Positions 18,593 to 26,492 of a DNA stretch of 42,624 nucleotides are shown here, in pieces; positions within the stretch are counted from its first letter, which is position 1; each line of letters starts with the position of its first letter. Origin of the DNA: Scytonema sp. UIC 10036 (lineage in GTDB: Bacteria > Cyanobacteriota > Cyanobacteriia > Cyanobacteriales > Nostocaceae); NCBI RefSeq assembly GCF_009725235.1, contig NZ_WJFC01000110.1, positions 1-42,624 on the forward strand, written 5' to 3'. The translations under genes were made by a program, and so were the position numbers. Below the pieces are notes generated by a model. That model made no database searches and was not told where the DNA came from. It saw nothing but the letters and a program-made list of their open reading frames with translations.

Positions 18593-18785
18593 ATGACAAG
18601 ATATGTTACACCGCGAGAAGCGATGCAAATCCTCCAAGTCTCGGAAAAAACACTCAGAGACTGGGACAAAGCCGGAAGAATTCGTACAATTAGAACTCCT
18701 GCAGGGCATAGAAGATACGACATCGACAGCGTTCTTGACCCAACAAACACAAAACAACGAAAAACCATTCTCTATTGTAGCGTAA
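18593..18785 (+). pseudogene. IS607-type TnpA N-terminal HTH, truncated
   Basis: The ORF begins MTRYVTPREAMQILQVSEKT then LRDWDKAGRIRTIRTPAGHR. This is the MerR-like winged helix-turn-helix at the start of IS607-family serine resolvases (R-x-A, VS-x-x-TLR-x-WD, TPxGHRRY). Only about 62 residues belong to the element; after that the frame runs through the interrupted vapC DNA and stops at 18931. The catalytic resolvase domain is missing, as is tnpB. It may survive as a DNA-binding fragment. Confidence 0.75.
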
Positions 18786-19014
18786 ATATTAGCCGTGTCC
18801 TCTGTTATATTGTAGATGCGTATATCTTCAAGAAATTCTGTCAAAGAAGCGACATTAGTTTCCTTTTGTGCAGAATTTTCCATCATATATGTAAGTTCTC
18901 CCTGCACAATTACGCAAGTAGCGATGTTTAATTCTCCAGCCTCAGTTATTCGACGAATGACGTTTGGTTCGCCAAGAATGATAGCACTACAGTGATTTGT
19001 ATCTAATAAGTACA

Positions 19015-19359
19015 TCACTCAAAAGGATTTAAGTCATCATCGAATTTGGCTTTGCCACGAGTTGCGTAAACAGACTGAAGACACTTATCGAAGTCATCAC
19101 CTGCCCAAGTGCCTGCGTGTCTGAGGATGGAACGGCCAGAAGCTTGACGGTAGGGTAGTTGAGAACTATCTATCGGGTTTTCTTGTGGTTGATTTAGGGT
19201 TTCAGAACCTGCTGTTTCTAGTTGAATATGTGGGTGTTGCGTATCTTTTTTTCCTTCTGCTCGCTGGGTTTTCAAAAAGCGTAGAAAATCAAGAGTTTCT
19301 TCTAAGAGAGGCTCCGGTGAGGATTCAATTTCTTGGAGCAGGCGTTCTTTAATCGTCAT
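19015..19359 (-). CDS. VapB-type antitoxin with DUF2281-like N-terminus
   Basis: The 114-aa protein starts MTIKERLLQEIESSPEPLLE with ETLDFLRFLKTQ, the helical dimerisation pattern of DUF2281-type antitoxins. Its C-terminal half (SGRSILRHAGTWAGDDFDKC) is the segment that usually occupies the PIN toxin. The stop overlaps the start of the split vapC by 4 nt. With the toxin broken, this antitoxin is probably an orphan. Confidence 0.8.
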   Translation of the reverse strand: MTIKERLLQEIESSPEPLLEETLDFLRFLKTQRAEGKKDTQHPHIQLETAGSETLNQPQENPIDSSQLPYRQASGRSILRHAGTWAGDDFDKCLQSVYATRGKAKFDDDLNPFE

Positions 19360-19363
19360 ATAA

Positions 19364-19746
19364 TTAATCCTCTGCTAGCATGACTTCCATTGTAGCTGTT
19401 TTGCCAAGCACATCTGGAGAATCAACTATAACAACTGCATCATACTGTCCACTCTTAACTTCAACAACAATTCTTTGGATTCCTTTTTCAGCACTAACTA
19501 AGACGTTCTGCACCCAAATCGGCGGAAGAGGGAATTATTTGCCCAAGCAGCGGTGCTAAAAACCCACTCGCCATCAATAGGAGTACAGAAACCAAAGTAG
19601 TTTTCGTAATGCAAATCCCGTGGTTGCAATTTCTGTTTTTGCTGCCACACACCTGTTTCTAAATAGAAAACACAAGCGTCTGCCGTATCAATCATTTTGG
19701 CAGAATTGGAACGGATAGAATTAACGATCGCTACATCTTTCGCCAT
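19364..19746 (-). pseudogene. Hypothetical protein with a 2-nt frameshift
   Basis: The frame from 19746 (MAKDVAIVNSIRSNSAKMID) reads through FYLETGVWQQKQKLQPRDLH and DGEWVFSTAAWANNS, then turns to RRFGCRTS and a stop at 19498. Removing an extra CT in TCCCTCTTCCG near 19525 continues it as LPPIWVQNVLVSAEKGIQRI and VVEVKSGQYDAVVI to TAA at 19364. The repaired protein is about 127 aa and ends 5 nt before vapB. I do not recognise the family; the coherent continuation is what argues for a shift. Confidence 0.6.
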
Positions 19747-19821
19747 CGCTAGAGCGCCTCTTTTCTCAGACTTTGTGAGAAATCCAGTTATACCAGTCTG
19801 TTTAAGAGAAAAAACAGTGTC

Positions 19822-20118
19822 TTATGTTGCATTTGCTAGTTTAGAATTGTAGTGAAGTTCAATACCAGGCTCATCTGAATTTAAATACACAGCCAATAAA
19901 TCGTTCAAAACTTCTTCACCCAAAATTTCACCATTGCTGATAAATTTTTCTACTTCTATTGAACCATCTTCAAAAAACTCAACCTCCCATCTTTCACCAG
20001 GAACAGCTATATTCAGCATGACGGTTTCATCACGATTGTGAGCTAATGTGTAACTAATTTTTTTCTGTTCCAATTGATTTAAAAATTTGATTAATTTGCT
20101 AAAACCATTACTTTTCAT
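19822..20118 (-). CDS. Small acidic protein, second gene of a two-gene module
   Basis: The 98-aa protein (MKSNGFSKLIKFLNQLEQKK ... ERWEVEFFEDGSIEVEKF) has an alpha helix followed by beta strands with W-E-V-E-F-F-E-D-G-S-I-E-V-E-x-F. This pattern is known from small cyanobacterial and immunity-like proteins. It overlaps the preceding frameshifted gene by 4 nt (ATGA), so the two were co-translated. It may be the antidote to that gene's product; this is inference from operon shape only. Confidence 0.6.
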   Translation of the reverse strand: MKSNGFSKLIKFLNQLEQKKISYTLAHNRDETVMLNIAVPGERWEVEFFEDGSIEVEKFISNGEILGEEVLNDLLAVYLNSDEPGIELHYNSKLANAT

Positions 20119-20373
20119 TTATCAAACCTCTTATCGCTTAATAACTTGCGAACAATTTTAAATCCTGGTTTAGTTGCTGCGACTCCTGCTTCTATATCTT
20201 CCCAAAACATTTCACAAAACTCTTCCCAATTTGGTGAGCCTTCTGGGAGCGGCGCTTGTTTTATATTAGCCTTTTTGCTTTTGATGATATCTGATACTTT
20301 TTGACCAGAAAATTTATGTACGATTACTGTTTCCCCTTATTACTAAAATTTTATTATTAGTCTCTGTAGCCAT
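20115..20373 (-). pseudogene. Frameshifted small gene, first partner of a two-gene module
   Basis: From ATG 20373 the frame reads MATETNNKILVIRGNSNRT and stops. One base out of phase, from about 20316, an open frame reads HKFSGQKVSDIIKSKKANIK, then PLPEGSPNWEEFCEMFWEDI and KPGFKIVRKLLSDKRFDK to TGA at 20115. The two join at CGTACATAAA by one frameshift. The pattern of S-G-Q-K-V-x-D-I-I, a PSW/PNW block and an RKLL-x-D-x-RFD end recalls toxin-tail or small stand-alone cyanobacterial proteins. The exact family is uncertain. Coupled by 4-nt overlap to the next gene. Confidence 0.5.
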
Positions 20374-20745
20374 CTTAGCTCGTTTGTGAAAAATTTATAT
20401 CGACATCGCACTATAACCATTATAGCTGCCAACATCGTGCAACAAGAATAAGACAGTGCTCTCCAACAAACACATATGGAGCAAAACCACAATTGGAGTT
20501 ATTATCATCATCGGTAAAGGAATTAGGGTTAGCATACCTATCACTGAGCAGGTGTTTTATGATGTAGATGACTAGATCAAGCAAAGCGTTACTACTGTAG
20601 ATGGGAATACCTTTGCTATCTGTAATGAAGCCGAACAAATGTTGACCGAAATGTAGGATGTTTTAGAAGACAAATTTGGTGCCAGGATCGGTGACGTTTT
20701 ATGGCAATTTAACAGCCCTAGTCGCATCCTTTGCAAAGCAAAGAA
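20374..20745. other. Intergenic stretch without a supported gene
   Basis: About 370 bases between the frameshifted module and a Uma2 fragment. A 72-codon minus-strand frame (20420-20638, MFGFITDSKGIPIYSS...) is the only sizable ORF. It has no ribosome site or recognised domain. The area looks like decayed coding DNA. Confidence 0.35.
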
Positions 20746-20998
20746 GTTGTTCTTTGAATTGAAATCTTATCTCCCCAGCAAAGTCAAACTAAAGTTACCA
20801 AAAATATTTTGCATTGCCTTCAGCATGGAACTCAGATGGGATTGGCTAATCGATCCAGAGGAACAATCCGTATTTGTTTACGCGCCAGATCGAAGCGCCA
20901 CTTTTTACGATGAACCAAAAGCACGTTTGCCAGCGCCAGAATTTGCTGAAGACTTTAATCTTTCTGTAGAGGGCTTGTTTGGTTGGTTACTTGAATGA
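20746..20998 (+). pseudogene. C-terminal remnant of a Uma2 gene, frameshifted
   Basis: From about 20756, IEILSPQQSQTKVTKNILHC then LQHGTQMG is readable in one frame. An extra T in GGGATTGG (about 20840) shifts it, and WLIDPEEQSVFVYAPDRSAT through to LSVEGLFGWLLE follows in the next frame, ending at TGA 20998. This is the last third of a Uma2 protein, closely matching residues 120-208 of the intact gene at 17398-18024, but on the opposite strand. The N-terminal two thirds are missing. Confidence 0.8.
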
Positions 20999-21080
20999 GT
21001 TATGCGATGAAAAGGGTTTCGCGATCGCATCATCATCATGTATCGTACAACTCCTTGCGGCATCATGTCCGGTTAATTAC

Positions 21081-22526
21081 TTAATGATACCCAGATTTTA
21101 CCGCTTGAGGAACTTCTACTGGAAGCCGTATGAGTATTTCTGTGCCTTTTCCAATTTCCGAATTACACAGCAATTGACCGCCATGTTGCTCCACAATTAT
21201 AGAGTAACTGATAAATAACCCCAGCCCCGTTCCTTTTCCTACAGGCTTTGTGGTAAAAAAGGGATCGAATATGGAACTTTGAATTTGAGGTCCTATGCCG
21301 ATGCCATTGTCAACAATCCGAATTTCTACCCATTTTATATTTTGGTCTTGACATTCTTTACTAGAATTGCTTAACTGCGTACAAATTTTTATGACTGGGT
21401 GAAAAGGTTCTTCCAAAATTTTTAGCTTCTCCTCTATAGCATCTACCGCGTTGCTTAAAAGATTCATAAAGACGTGATTTAATTGTCCTGGATAACAATT
21501 GACTGAAGGAATTTCTCCATATTCTTTCTTCACTTCAATTGCCACTCGGTTGGTTTGTTCTTTGATACGGCTTTGTAAGATGACTAGTGCGCTGTCTAAA
21601 CCTTTGTGAATATCATCTTGCTGAGTATAAGCTTGCTCGCCACTTGAAAAATAACGCATTGACAAAACAATATCTCGAATTCTTTCTGCTCCCACTTGCA
21701 TTGACTCAAGTACCTTTGGGAAATCTTGAAGCACAAAATCGAGTTCAGAAACTTGTATTGTGTTTAAAATTTCTGGATGTGGCTGAGGATAATGCTGATT
21801 GTATAAGTTGATAATATTCCTTAACACTTTCATGTATTCAGAAGCGTAATCTAGATTGCCATAGATAAAGCCGATCGGATTGTTGATTTCGTGAGCTATC
21901 CCTGCAGCTATTCGCCCCAAACTGGACATTTTTTCACTTTGGACAAGCTGTGTTTGAGTCAACTTGAGTTCATCTAAAGCTTGCTGAAGTTGCTGAGTTC
22001 TGGCTTGTAATTGTGCTTCTGAAAGTCGGAGTTCTACTTCCGTTTGCTGACGAATTTTCATTTCTTGTTTGAGTTGCTCATTTTGCTCTCTAAGTTGCTC
22101 GTTTTTGTGCTGAAGCTGAACTTGCAGAGTCCGAAGTGTCAGTTGATAATCTATTCTTGCTAAAACTTCTTCAATTTGAAATGGTTTGGCGATATAGTCT
22201 GCTCCTCCCAATTGAAATGCTTTTGCCTTATCCATCCCAGATACTAAGGAACTTAGAAAAATGATAGGAATATCCCTAGTCTGAGAATTTGATTTCAATT
22301 GTTCGCAAACCTGATACCCATCCATTTCTGGCATCAGAATATCAAGAAGAATGAGATCCGGTGGCTGTATGCGTATTGCTCTCAGAGCTACAATCCCGCT
22401 AGTAGCTTGTCTAACTTGATAGCCGTGCGATCGCACAATCGTAGATAAAACTCGTAAGTTGGTTGGTTCATCGTCAACAATCAGAATATCAACTTTTGAA
22501 GCTATGGATGGGGATTGAGGTAGCAT
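21081..22526 (-). CDS. Receiver-histidine kinase hybrid
   Basis: The 481-aa soluble protein starts with a receiver domain (VDILIVDDEPTN; phospho-acceptor D62 in LLDILMPEMDG; K near AKPF). A Gln/Glu-rich coiled coil (about 128-200) leads to a HisKA domain with H212 in AGIAHEINNP, then a HATPase domain with NLLSNAVDAIEE, DNGIGI, FFTTKPVGKGTGLGL. This receiver-first architecture is common in cyanobacterial phosphorelays. It is divergent from the KaiC-like gene and its kinase, with a 410-nt region between, suggesting one shared signalling pathway. Input is unknown: there is no sensor or membrane domain. Confidence 0.93.
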   Translation of the reverse strand: MLPQSPSIASKVDILIVDDEPTNLRVLSTIVRSHGYQVRQATSGIVALRAIRIQPPDLILLDILMPEMDGYQVCEQLKSNSQTRDIPIIFLSSLVSGMDKAKAFQLGGADYIAKPFQIEEVLARIDYQLTLRTLQVQLQHKNEQLREQNEQLKQEMKIRQQTEVELRLSEAQLQARTQQLQQALDELKLTQTQLVQSEKMSSLGRIAAGIAHEINNPIGFIYGNLDYASEYMKVLRNIINLYNQHYPQPHPEILNTIQVSELDFVLQDFPKVLESMQVGAERIRDIVLSMRYFSSGEQAYTQQDDIHKGLDSALVILQSRIKEQTNRVAIEVKKEYGEIPSVNCYPGQLNHVFMNLLSNAVDAIEEKLKILEEPFHPVIKICTQLSNSSKECQDQNIKWVEIRIVDNGIGIGPQIQSSIFDPFFTTKPVGKGTGLGLFISYSIIVEQHGGQLLCNSEIGKGTEILIRLPVEVPQAVKSGYH

Positions 22527-22630
22527 ACGTTTATGTTCTCTTTAACAGCCTGCAAGCAAGGCAGTTCTGCTGAAATTTTGCATTTCACAAAGTCCTTCTG
22601 ATTTGCCTAAATCGCGTTTAAGTCCCCAGA

Positions 22631-22670
22631 CATAATATTTGATTTCTTTTGTATAAAAGAAAATATTATG
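22631..22670. promoter_or_regulatory. Long AT-rich hairpin in the kinase/KaiC divergent region
   Basis: CATAATATTTgaTTTCTTTT-gtat-AAAAGAAAATATTATG is an almost perfect inverted repeat (2-nt bulge). It lies about 100 nt upstream of the kinase start and 270 nt upstream of the KaiC-like gene. It could be an operator or the start of a small transcript. Confidence 0.45.
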
Positions 22671-22769
22671 CGATCTAAGTTTCAGTGTTTTATAAGATTT
22701 CATGAAGAATACGTAGGTAGGGGAGTGCTGACAAAGTTTGTGTCAAACGCAAAATGCACATCTTCAGAG

Positions 22770-22799
22770 ACTCGGTTTTGCTAGAGCAACCGGGTTTTT
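22770..22799 (+). terminator. Candidate intrinsic terminator, possibly of a small RNA
   Basis: The stem ACTCGGTT / AACCGGGT (one G-T pair) around a 10-nt loop is followed by TTTTT. It points rightward between two divergent genes, where no protein gene ends on this strand. It may therefore end a short non-coding RNA that begins near 22670-22690. Confidence 0.5.
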
Positions 22800-22936
22800 A
22801 GATTTAGAGTTAATTTTGTTTTGGCTGCTTAACAATACTATACATTAATGTAAATAAAATTAACATTTTCCCTAATTTCTATTAATTAATTCAAAATATT
22901 AATAATATTTTAATTTTTATCGTTACTACCCACCAA

Positions 22937-24388
22937 ATGGTTAAACAACGCCTGTCTACTGGAGTTTCAGGTCTGGACGAAGTTTTGTATGGAGGTCTAC
23001 TTCCAAACCGAGCTTATCTCATACGGGGCGGACCTGGTGTAGGTAAAACTACCTTGGGATTGCATTTTCTAGCTGTTGGAGTTGCACAAGGGGAAAGCAG
23101 TTTGTACATTACATTGGGGGAAGCCGCCGAGCAAATTCGTGACAATGCCAAATCTTTAAACATAGACGCGGAATGTATCAGCTTTCTCGACCTCAGCCCA
23201 AATACTGAATTTTTTACCCAAGTACAAACCTACGACATATTTTCTCCGGCTGAAGTTGAACGAGAACCTACCACTAAAAGAATAGTTGAGGAAGTAGAAA
23301 CGAAAAAACCATCACGGGTTTTTCTTGATGCTGTCACTCAGTTTCGCTACCTATCTAACGACGCTTTTTTATTTCGCAAACAAGTGCTATCGTTTATCCG
23401 CTTTCTTCTATCACAAGGTGCTACTGTGATGTTTTCCTCAGAAGGAACTGACACCAGTCCTGATGATGACTTGCAATTTATTAGCGATGGCGTTATCTAC
23501 CTCAGCCACTCTCGATTAGGTAGAAGTGTTTGTGTGACTAAGTTTCGGGGTTCGGACTTTCAACACAGTTTCCACTCCATGGAGTTGACAAAGACGGGTA
23601 TGGAAGTTTTTCCGCGTTTGCAACCGGAAGTCTACAAGCAGGAGTTTGTTGCTCAAATGATTCCTTCTGGTGTTCCAGAACTTGATGAAATGCTGCACGG
23701 TGGGTTGGAAAGAGGTACCGTCACGCTGATAACGGGTGCAACGGGAGTCGGTAAAACAACTTTAGGTTTGCAGTTTATGAAAGAAGCTGCTCTAAGGGGC
23801 GAGCGATCGGTGATTTATACTTTTGAGGAAGCAGAAGATACTTTGCTACATCGTTCTGAATCCATAAATATCCCCTTATCTGTCATGAAGCAGAAAGGTA
23901 CATTGTCAATTGTAGAGGTGGCACTGTTGCAATTAGCACCCGATCGGTTTGCGCGTTTGGTGCGGCATGAGGTAGAAGAGAAACAAGCCAGAATCGTTAT
24001 GCTTGATAGTATTGCAGGCTACAGGCTTTCTTTAAGAGGGGAAAATTTAGTCAGGCATCTTCATGCTTTATGTAAGTATTTGCAGAACATGGGTGTCACA
24101 GTACTGCTGATTAATGAAACGGAGCATATTACGGGAGAATTTCGTGCTACTGAGTTAGGCATTAGTTACTTAGCTGATAGCATCGTGTTCTTGCGTTACA
24201 TAGAAGTTCAGGGTCAAATGCGAAAGGCGATTGGGGTCCTAAAGAAACGGTTATCAGATTTTGAAAAAACTTTGCGGGAAATTGAAATCACTCGTTATGG
24301 AATTAAAGTTGGTAAACCACTTCATAGTTTGCGGCGAATTCTGAGCGGGACACCAGAATGGGTAGGTCATGACTCGCAATTAAAGTAA
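22937..24388 (+). CDS. KaiC-like double-RecA ATPase
   Basis: The 483-aa protein has two KaiC-type RecA domains. Walker A motifs are GGPGVGKTT (31-39) and GATGVGKTT (about 266-274). Walker B lines are RVFLDAVTQF and RIVMLDSIAGY. The second domain has the YTFEEAEDTL glutamate pair; the first has GEAAEQ. The C-terminus resembles KaiC (ITGEFRATELGISYLADS, then RRILSGTPEW). Where clock KaiC has its S-T phosphorylation pair, this protein has S-Y. It is therefore a KaiC2/KaiC3-like signalling ATPase rather than the clock KaiC, and kaiA and kaiB are absent. The histidine kinase 177 nt downstream is a likely partner. Confidence 0.9.
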   Translation: MVKQRLSTGVSGLDEVLYGGLLPNRAYLIRGGPGVGKTTLGLHFLAVGVAQGESSLYITLGEAAEQIRDNAKSLNIDAECISFLDLSPNTEFFTQVQTYDIFSPAEVEREPTTKRIVEEVETKKPSRVFLDAVTQFRYLSNDAFLFRKQVLSFIRFLLSQGATVMFSSEGTDTSPDDDLQFISDGVIYLSHSRLGRSVCVTKFRGSDFQHSFHSMELTKTGMEVFPRLQPEVYKQEFVAQMIPSGVPELDEMLHGGLERGTVTLITGATGVGKTTLGLQFMKEAALRGERSVIYTFEEAEDTLLHRSESINIPLSVMKQKGTLSIVEVALLQLAPDRFARLVRHEVEEKQARIVMLDSIAGYRLSLRGENLVRHLHALCKYLQNMGVTVLLINETEHITGEFRATELGISYLADSIVFLRYIEVQGQMRKAIGVLKKRLSDFEKTLREIEITRYGIKVGKPLHSLRRILSGTPEWVGHDSQLK

Positions 24389-24564
24389 AAATAAAAATTT
24401 CATCCATAAACTAGAGTTTTTCTTGTTGAAACTGCTGCTAGAATTACAAGCAACAAAAGTTTATCCATCGCGCTCGCACTATTTTAGTACAGGCATTCGG
24501 TGATAAAAGTTAGTATGTTTCAACAATTTATAGGAATAGTTCGCAGTTTTCTAGGAGAAGAACT

Positions 24565-25740
24565 GTGAGACAGATTTTGCTCTTGCTCGAACATAAGGAA
24601 AATCGCCGCTTGTTGGCTCAATGGCTGAAAACGAGGTATGAAGTCATAGTGCCTGATGTTGACACAAGTCAAGGGAAAACATCAGCTCTCTGGGAACAGT
24701 CTTTTGATTTATGTATTTTATGTGGCGTAACACTCGAAGGTATAGAGCGGCAAATACAAGAGAGAAGAAATGCTGAATCGCCAGTCTTGCTGCCATTTCT
24801 CTTAGTCACTTCACGACAAAGCGTGGGGATGAGGACTCGTTACCTCTGGCAAAGTGTTGATGAGTTAATTATTACGCCAATACAAAAATTAGAATTGCTT
24901 TCCAGGATTGAAGTTTTGTTGCGATCGCGTCTTCTTTCAAAGCAATTGTTCGCTGCTAACAAAAAGCTCCTAATGGAGATTGAACAAAGAAGATGTTTGG
25001 AAACAGAAATTCGTTCTTCTTTACAAAAAGAAAGAGAACTTAATGAACTAAAATCTCGCTTTGTTTCAATGGTATCCCACGAGTTTCGATCTCCCCTACA
25101 AGTTATTTTGTCATCAGCACAAATGATTGAACTGTACGGCGAGCAACTGTCTAAAGATAGAAAAAAACAATTTTTTCAGCAAATTAAGCAAACAGTCAAA
25201 AAAATGACTCAATTGTTAGATGATGTGTTGGTCATTGGTCGTGCAGATTTGGGAAGATTTAAAGCAAGCCCCGAAATTATGGACTTAACAGAATTGTGTA
25301 GGGATTTAGCAGAAGAGATTCTTTTAAGTATGAATAGCAAGCATGCGATTTCTTTTGTCACTTACGGCAATTGCTGCGAGGCTTGCGTTGATGAAGTTTT
25401 AATCCGCCACATCTTGAGCAATCTACTTTCCAATGCCATCAAGTATTCACCATCGAATAGCACAATTCACTTTATATTACAATGTGTGGACAACGAAGCT
25501 ATCTTCAAAATTCAAGACAATGGTATTGGAATTCCTTCAGAAGATAAAGCAACACTTTTCAGCTTATTCCATCGTGCGGCAAATGTCAGAGATATCCCCG
25601 GTACTGGATTAGGATTGGCGATCGTGAAAAAGTGTGTAGATTTATACGGAGGAAAAATTGACGTTGAGAGCGAACTCGGTGTAGGAACCACCTTTACTGT
25701 CACACTTCCCCTACCACAACTTGCCTTAATTAGCCGTTGA
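24565..25740 (+). CDS. Histidine kinase with N-terminal pseudo-receiver
   Basis: Starts with GTG at 24565 behind AGGAGAAG. Residues 1-125 have a receiver fold (ILLLLEH..., FDLCILCGVT, DELIITPIQKLELLSRI), but the phospho-acceptor Asp position holds C53, so it cannot be phosphorylated normally. A short coiled coil leads to HisKA with H172 in MVSHEFRSPLQVI, and HATPase with NLLSNAIKYSP, DNGIGIPSEDK, and PGTGLGLAIVKKC. The layout resembles SasA/CikA-like kinases that listen to KaiC proteins through a non-catalytic N-domain. Next to a KaiC-like gene, a similar link is plausible but inferred. Confidence 0.9.
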   Translation: MRQILLLLEHKENRRLLAQWLKTRYEVIVPDVDTSQGKTSALWEQSFDLCILCGVTLEGIERQIQERRNAESPVLLPFLLVTSRQSVGMRTRYLWQSVDELIITPIQKLELLSRIEVLLRSRLLSKQLFAANKKLLMEIEQRRCLETEIRSSLQKERELNELKSRFVSMVSHEFRSPLQVILSSAQMIELYGEQLSKDRKKQFFQQIKQTVKKMTQLLDDVLVIGRADLGRFKASPEIMDLTELCRDLAEEILLSMNSKHAISFVTYGNCCEACVDEVLIRHILSNLLSNAIKYSPSNSTIHFILQCVDNEAIFKIQDNGIGIPSEDKATLFSLFHRAANVRDIPGTGLGLAIVKKCVDLYGGKIDVESELGVGTTFTVTLPLPQLALISR

Positions 25741-25842
25741 CAGTGACCAGTGACCAGTGACCAGTGACCAGTGACCAGTGACCAAGTTTCCCTCGTTCCC
25801 AGGCTCAGCCTGGGAATGCCTTAAGGGAGGCTCCGCCTCCTC
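25741..25842. repeat. CAGTGAC heptamer array plus REP copy
   Basis: Six tandem CAGTGAC units start one base after the kinase stop (the first overlaps the end of the gene by context). A REP element follows: CTCGTTCCCAGGCTCAGCCT with GGGAATGCC, then GGAGGCTCCGCCTCC. The 300 bases after it, up to 26143, hold a HIP1-like site and AT-rich DNA but no gene that I can see. Confidence 0.85.
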
Positions 25843-26143
25843 TCCTCATAACTAAATTTTACGAAAGCAAATATACTTAAAGAACCAAAAAGCTTTCAAC
25901 ATAAAACTTAGAACAATCACTTTGTCATCTACGTAATTTTTGAATCTCAGATTGCGATCGCAAACCTTATTAAAGCGACATTAAACTCATTCAGTAAAAG
26001 CCGATTTATATCTACTAAGCTATAAGTGATTTTCAAAATTCACTTAGGTAAGATATTTGAATTTAAAGATTGTATGTATTGTCTATTACTAACGATACGA
26101 AAAGCTAAAGTAATAAAAGAAAAAATAGCAGGTTTTTTATCTT

Positions 26144-26383
26144 ATGGGACAGTTCTTTTTTGCAGTAGCTCCTAAAATACTGGAATTAGGAAATACTTTA
26201 TTGATAAGTCACTTTCAACAGGTTTGTGCTACCAAGTGTGCTGCTATAGCAAAAACCTCGTATGCAGTAGGGCTTCTTCATGGAGCAGGAGGAATGCTTT
26301 TATTGGTTGTGGTAGTGGGAACAACGATCGTTGTTATTCAGCAAATACAAAAATCACAAAAACCACCATACGCGATCGCATAA
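26144..26383 (+). CDS. Possible small membrane protein, 79 aa
   Basis: The ORF encodes MGQFFFAVAPKILELGNTLL and later a hydrophobic stretch GMLLLVVVVGTTIVVI, with a basic tail. One transmembrane helix near 49-66 is likely. Two cysteines (CATKC) precede it. No clear ribosome site is seen. The 3' part includes HIP1 sites (ACGATCG, GCGATCGC), suggesting resident DNA. Function unknown. Confidence 0.4.
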   Translation: MGQFFFAVAPKILELGNTLLISHFQQVCATKCAAIAKTSYAVGLLHGAGGMLLLVVVVGTTIVVIQQIQKSQKPPYAIA

Positions 26384-26414
26384 GTCATTTAGTTGGTAAT
26401 TGTTCCGTGCATTC

Positions 26415-26463
26415 TTCGTTCCCAGGCTCAGCCTGGGAATGCCTGACTAGAGGCTCCGCCTCA
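26415..26463. repeat. REP copy upstream of the transposase gene
   Basis: TTCGTTCCCAGGCTCAGCCT with GGGAATGCC, then GAGGCTCCGCCTC, ends 30 nt before the start of the REP-associated transposase. Its orientation is opposite to the three copies after the gene, so the gene is bracketed by inverted REPs. Confidence 0.85.
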
Positions 26464-26492
26464 CCACCTAACTACATTCATAAAGTAAAATA

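Larger units (their letters stand above)
18500..18785 (+). mobile_element. 286-bp insertion carrying an IS607-type resolvase N-terminus
   Basis: The boundaries were inferred from the split vapC: CGTAA occurs at 18495-18499 and again at 18781-18785, and deleting one copy plus the DNA between restores the toxin frame. Inside is a start of an IS607 TnpA-like gene (18593 onward) preceded by a 31-nt palindrome. There are no clear terminal inverted repeats, consistent with IS607, although that family is not known for 5-nt target duplications, so the exact mechanism is open. It is too short to be autonomous. Confidence 0.7.
18286..19018 (-). pseudogene. VapC-type PIN toxin split by a 286-bp insertion
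   Basis: The N-terminal half (from 19018) reads MMYLLDTNHCSAIILGEPN and continues to EDTANIY with the first PIN-domain Asp. The C-terminal half (18286-18494) reads [16 protein letters not shown] and [19 protein letters not shown], with the later acidic residues. Removing 286 bases (for example 18495-18780) joins them in frame as [14 protein letters not shown], the normal family sequence. PIN toxins cleave RNA; this one should be inactive. Its start overlaps the antitoxin stop (ATGA, 4 nt), a classic TA operon. Confidence 0.85.

Noticed and set aside
20420..20638. 72-aa minus-strand ORF
   Set aside because: No ribosome site, no recognised domain and a decayed neighbourhood; a chance frame is as likely.
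22937..24388. Calling this gene the circadian clock kaiC
   Set aside because: No kaiA or kaiB nearby, and the S-T phosphorylation pair is S-Y; KaiC-like is safer.
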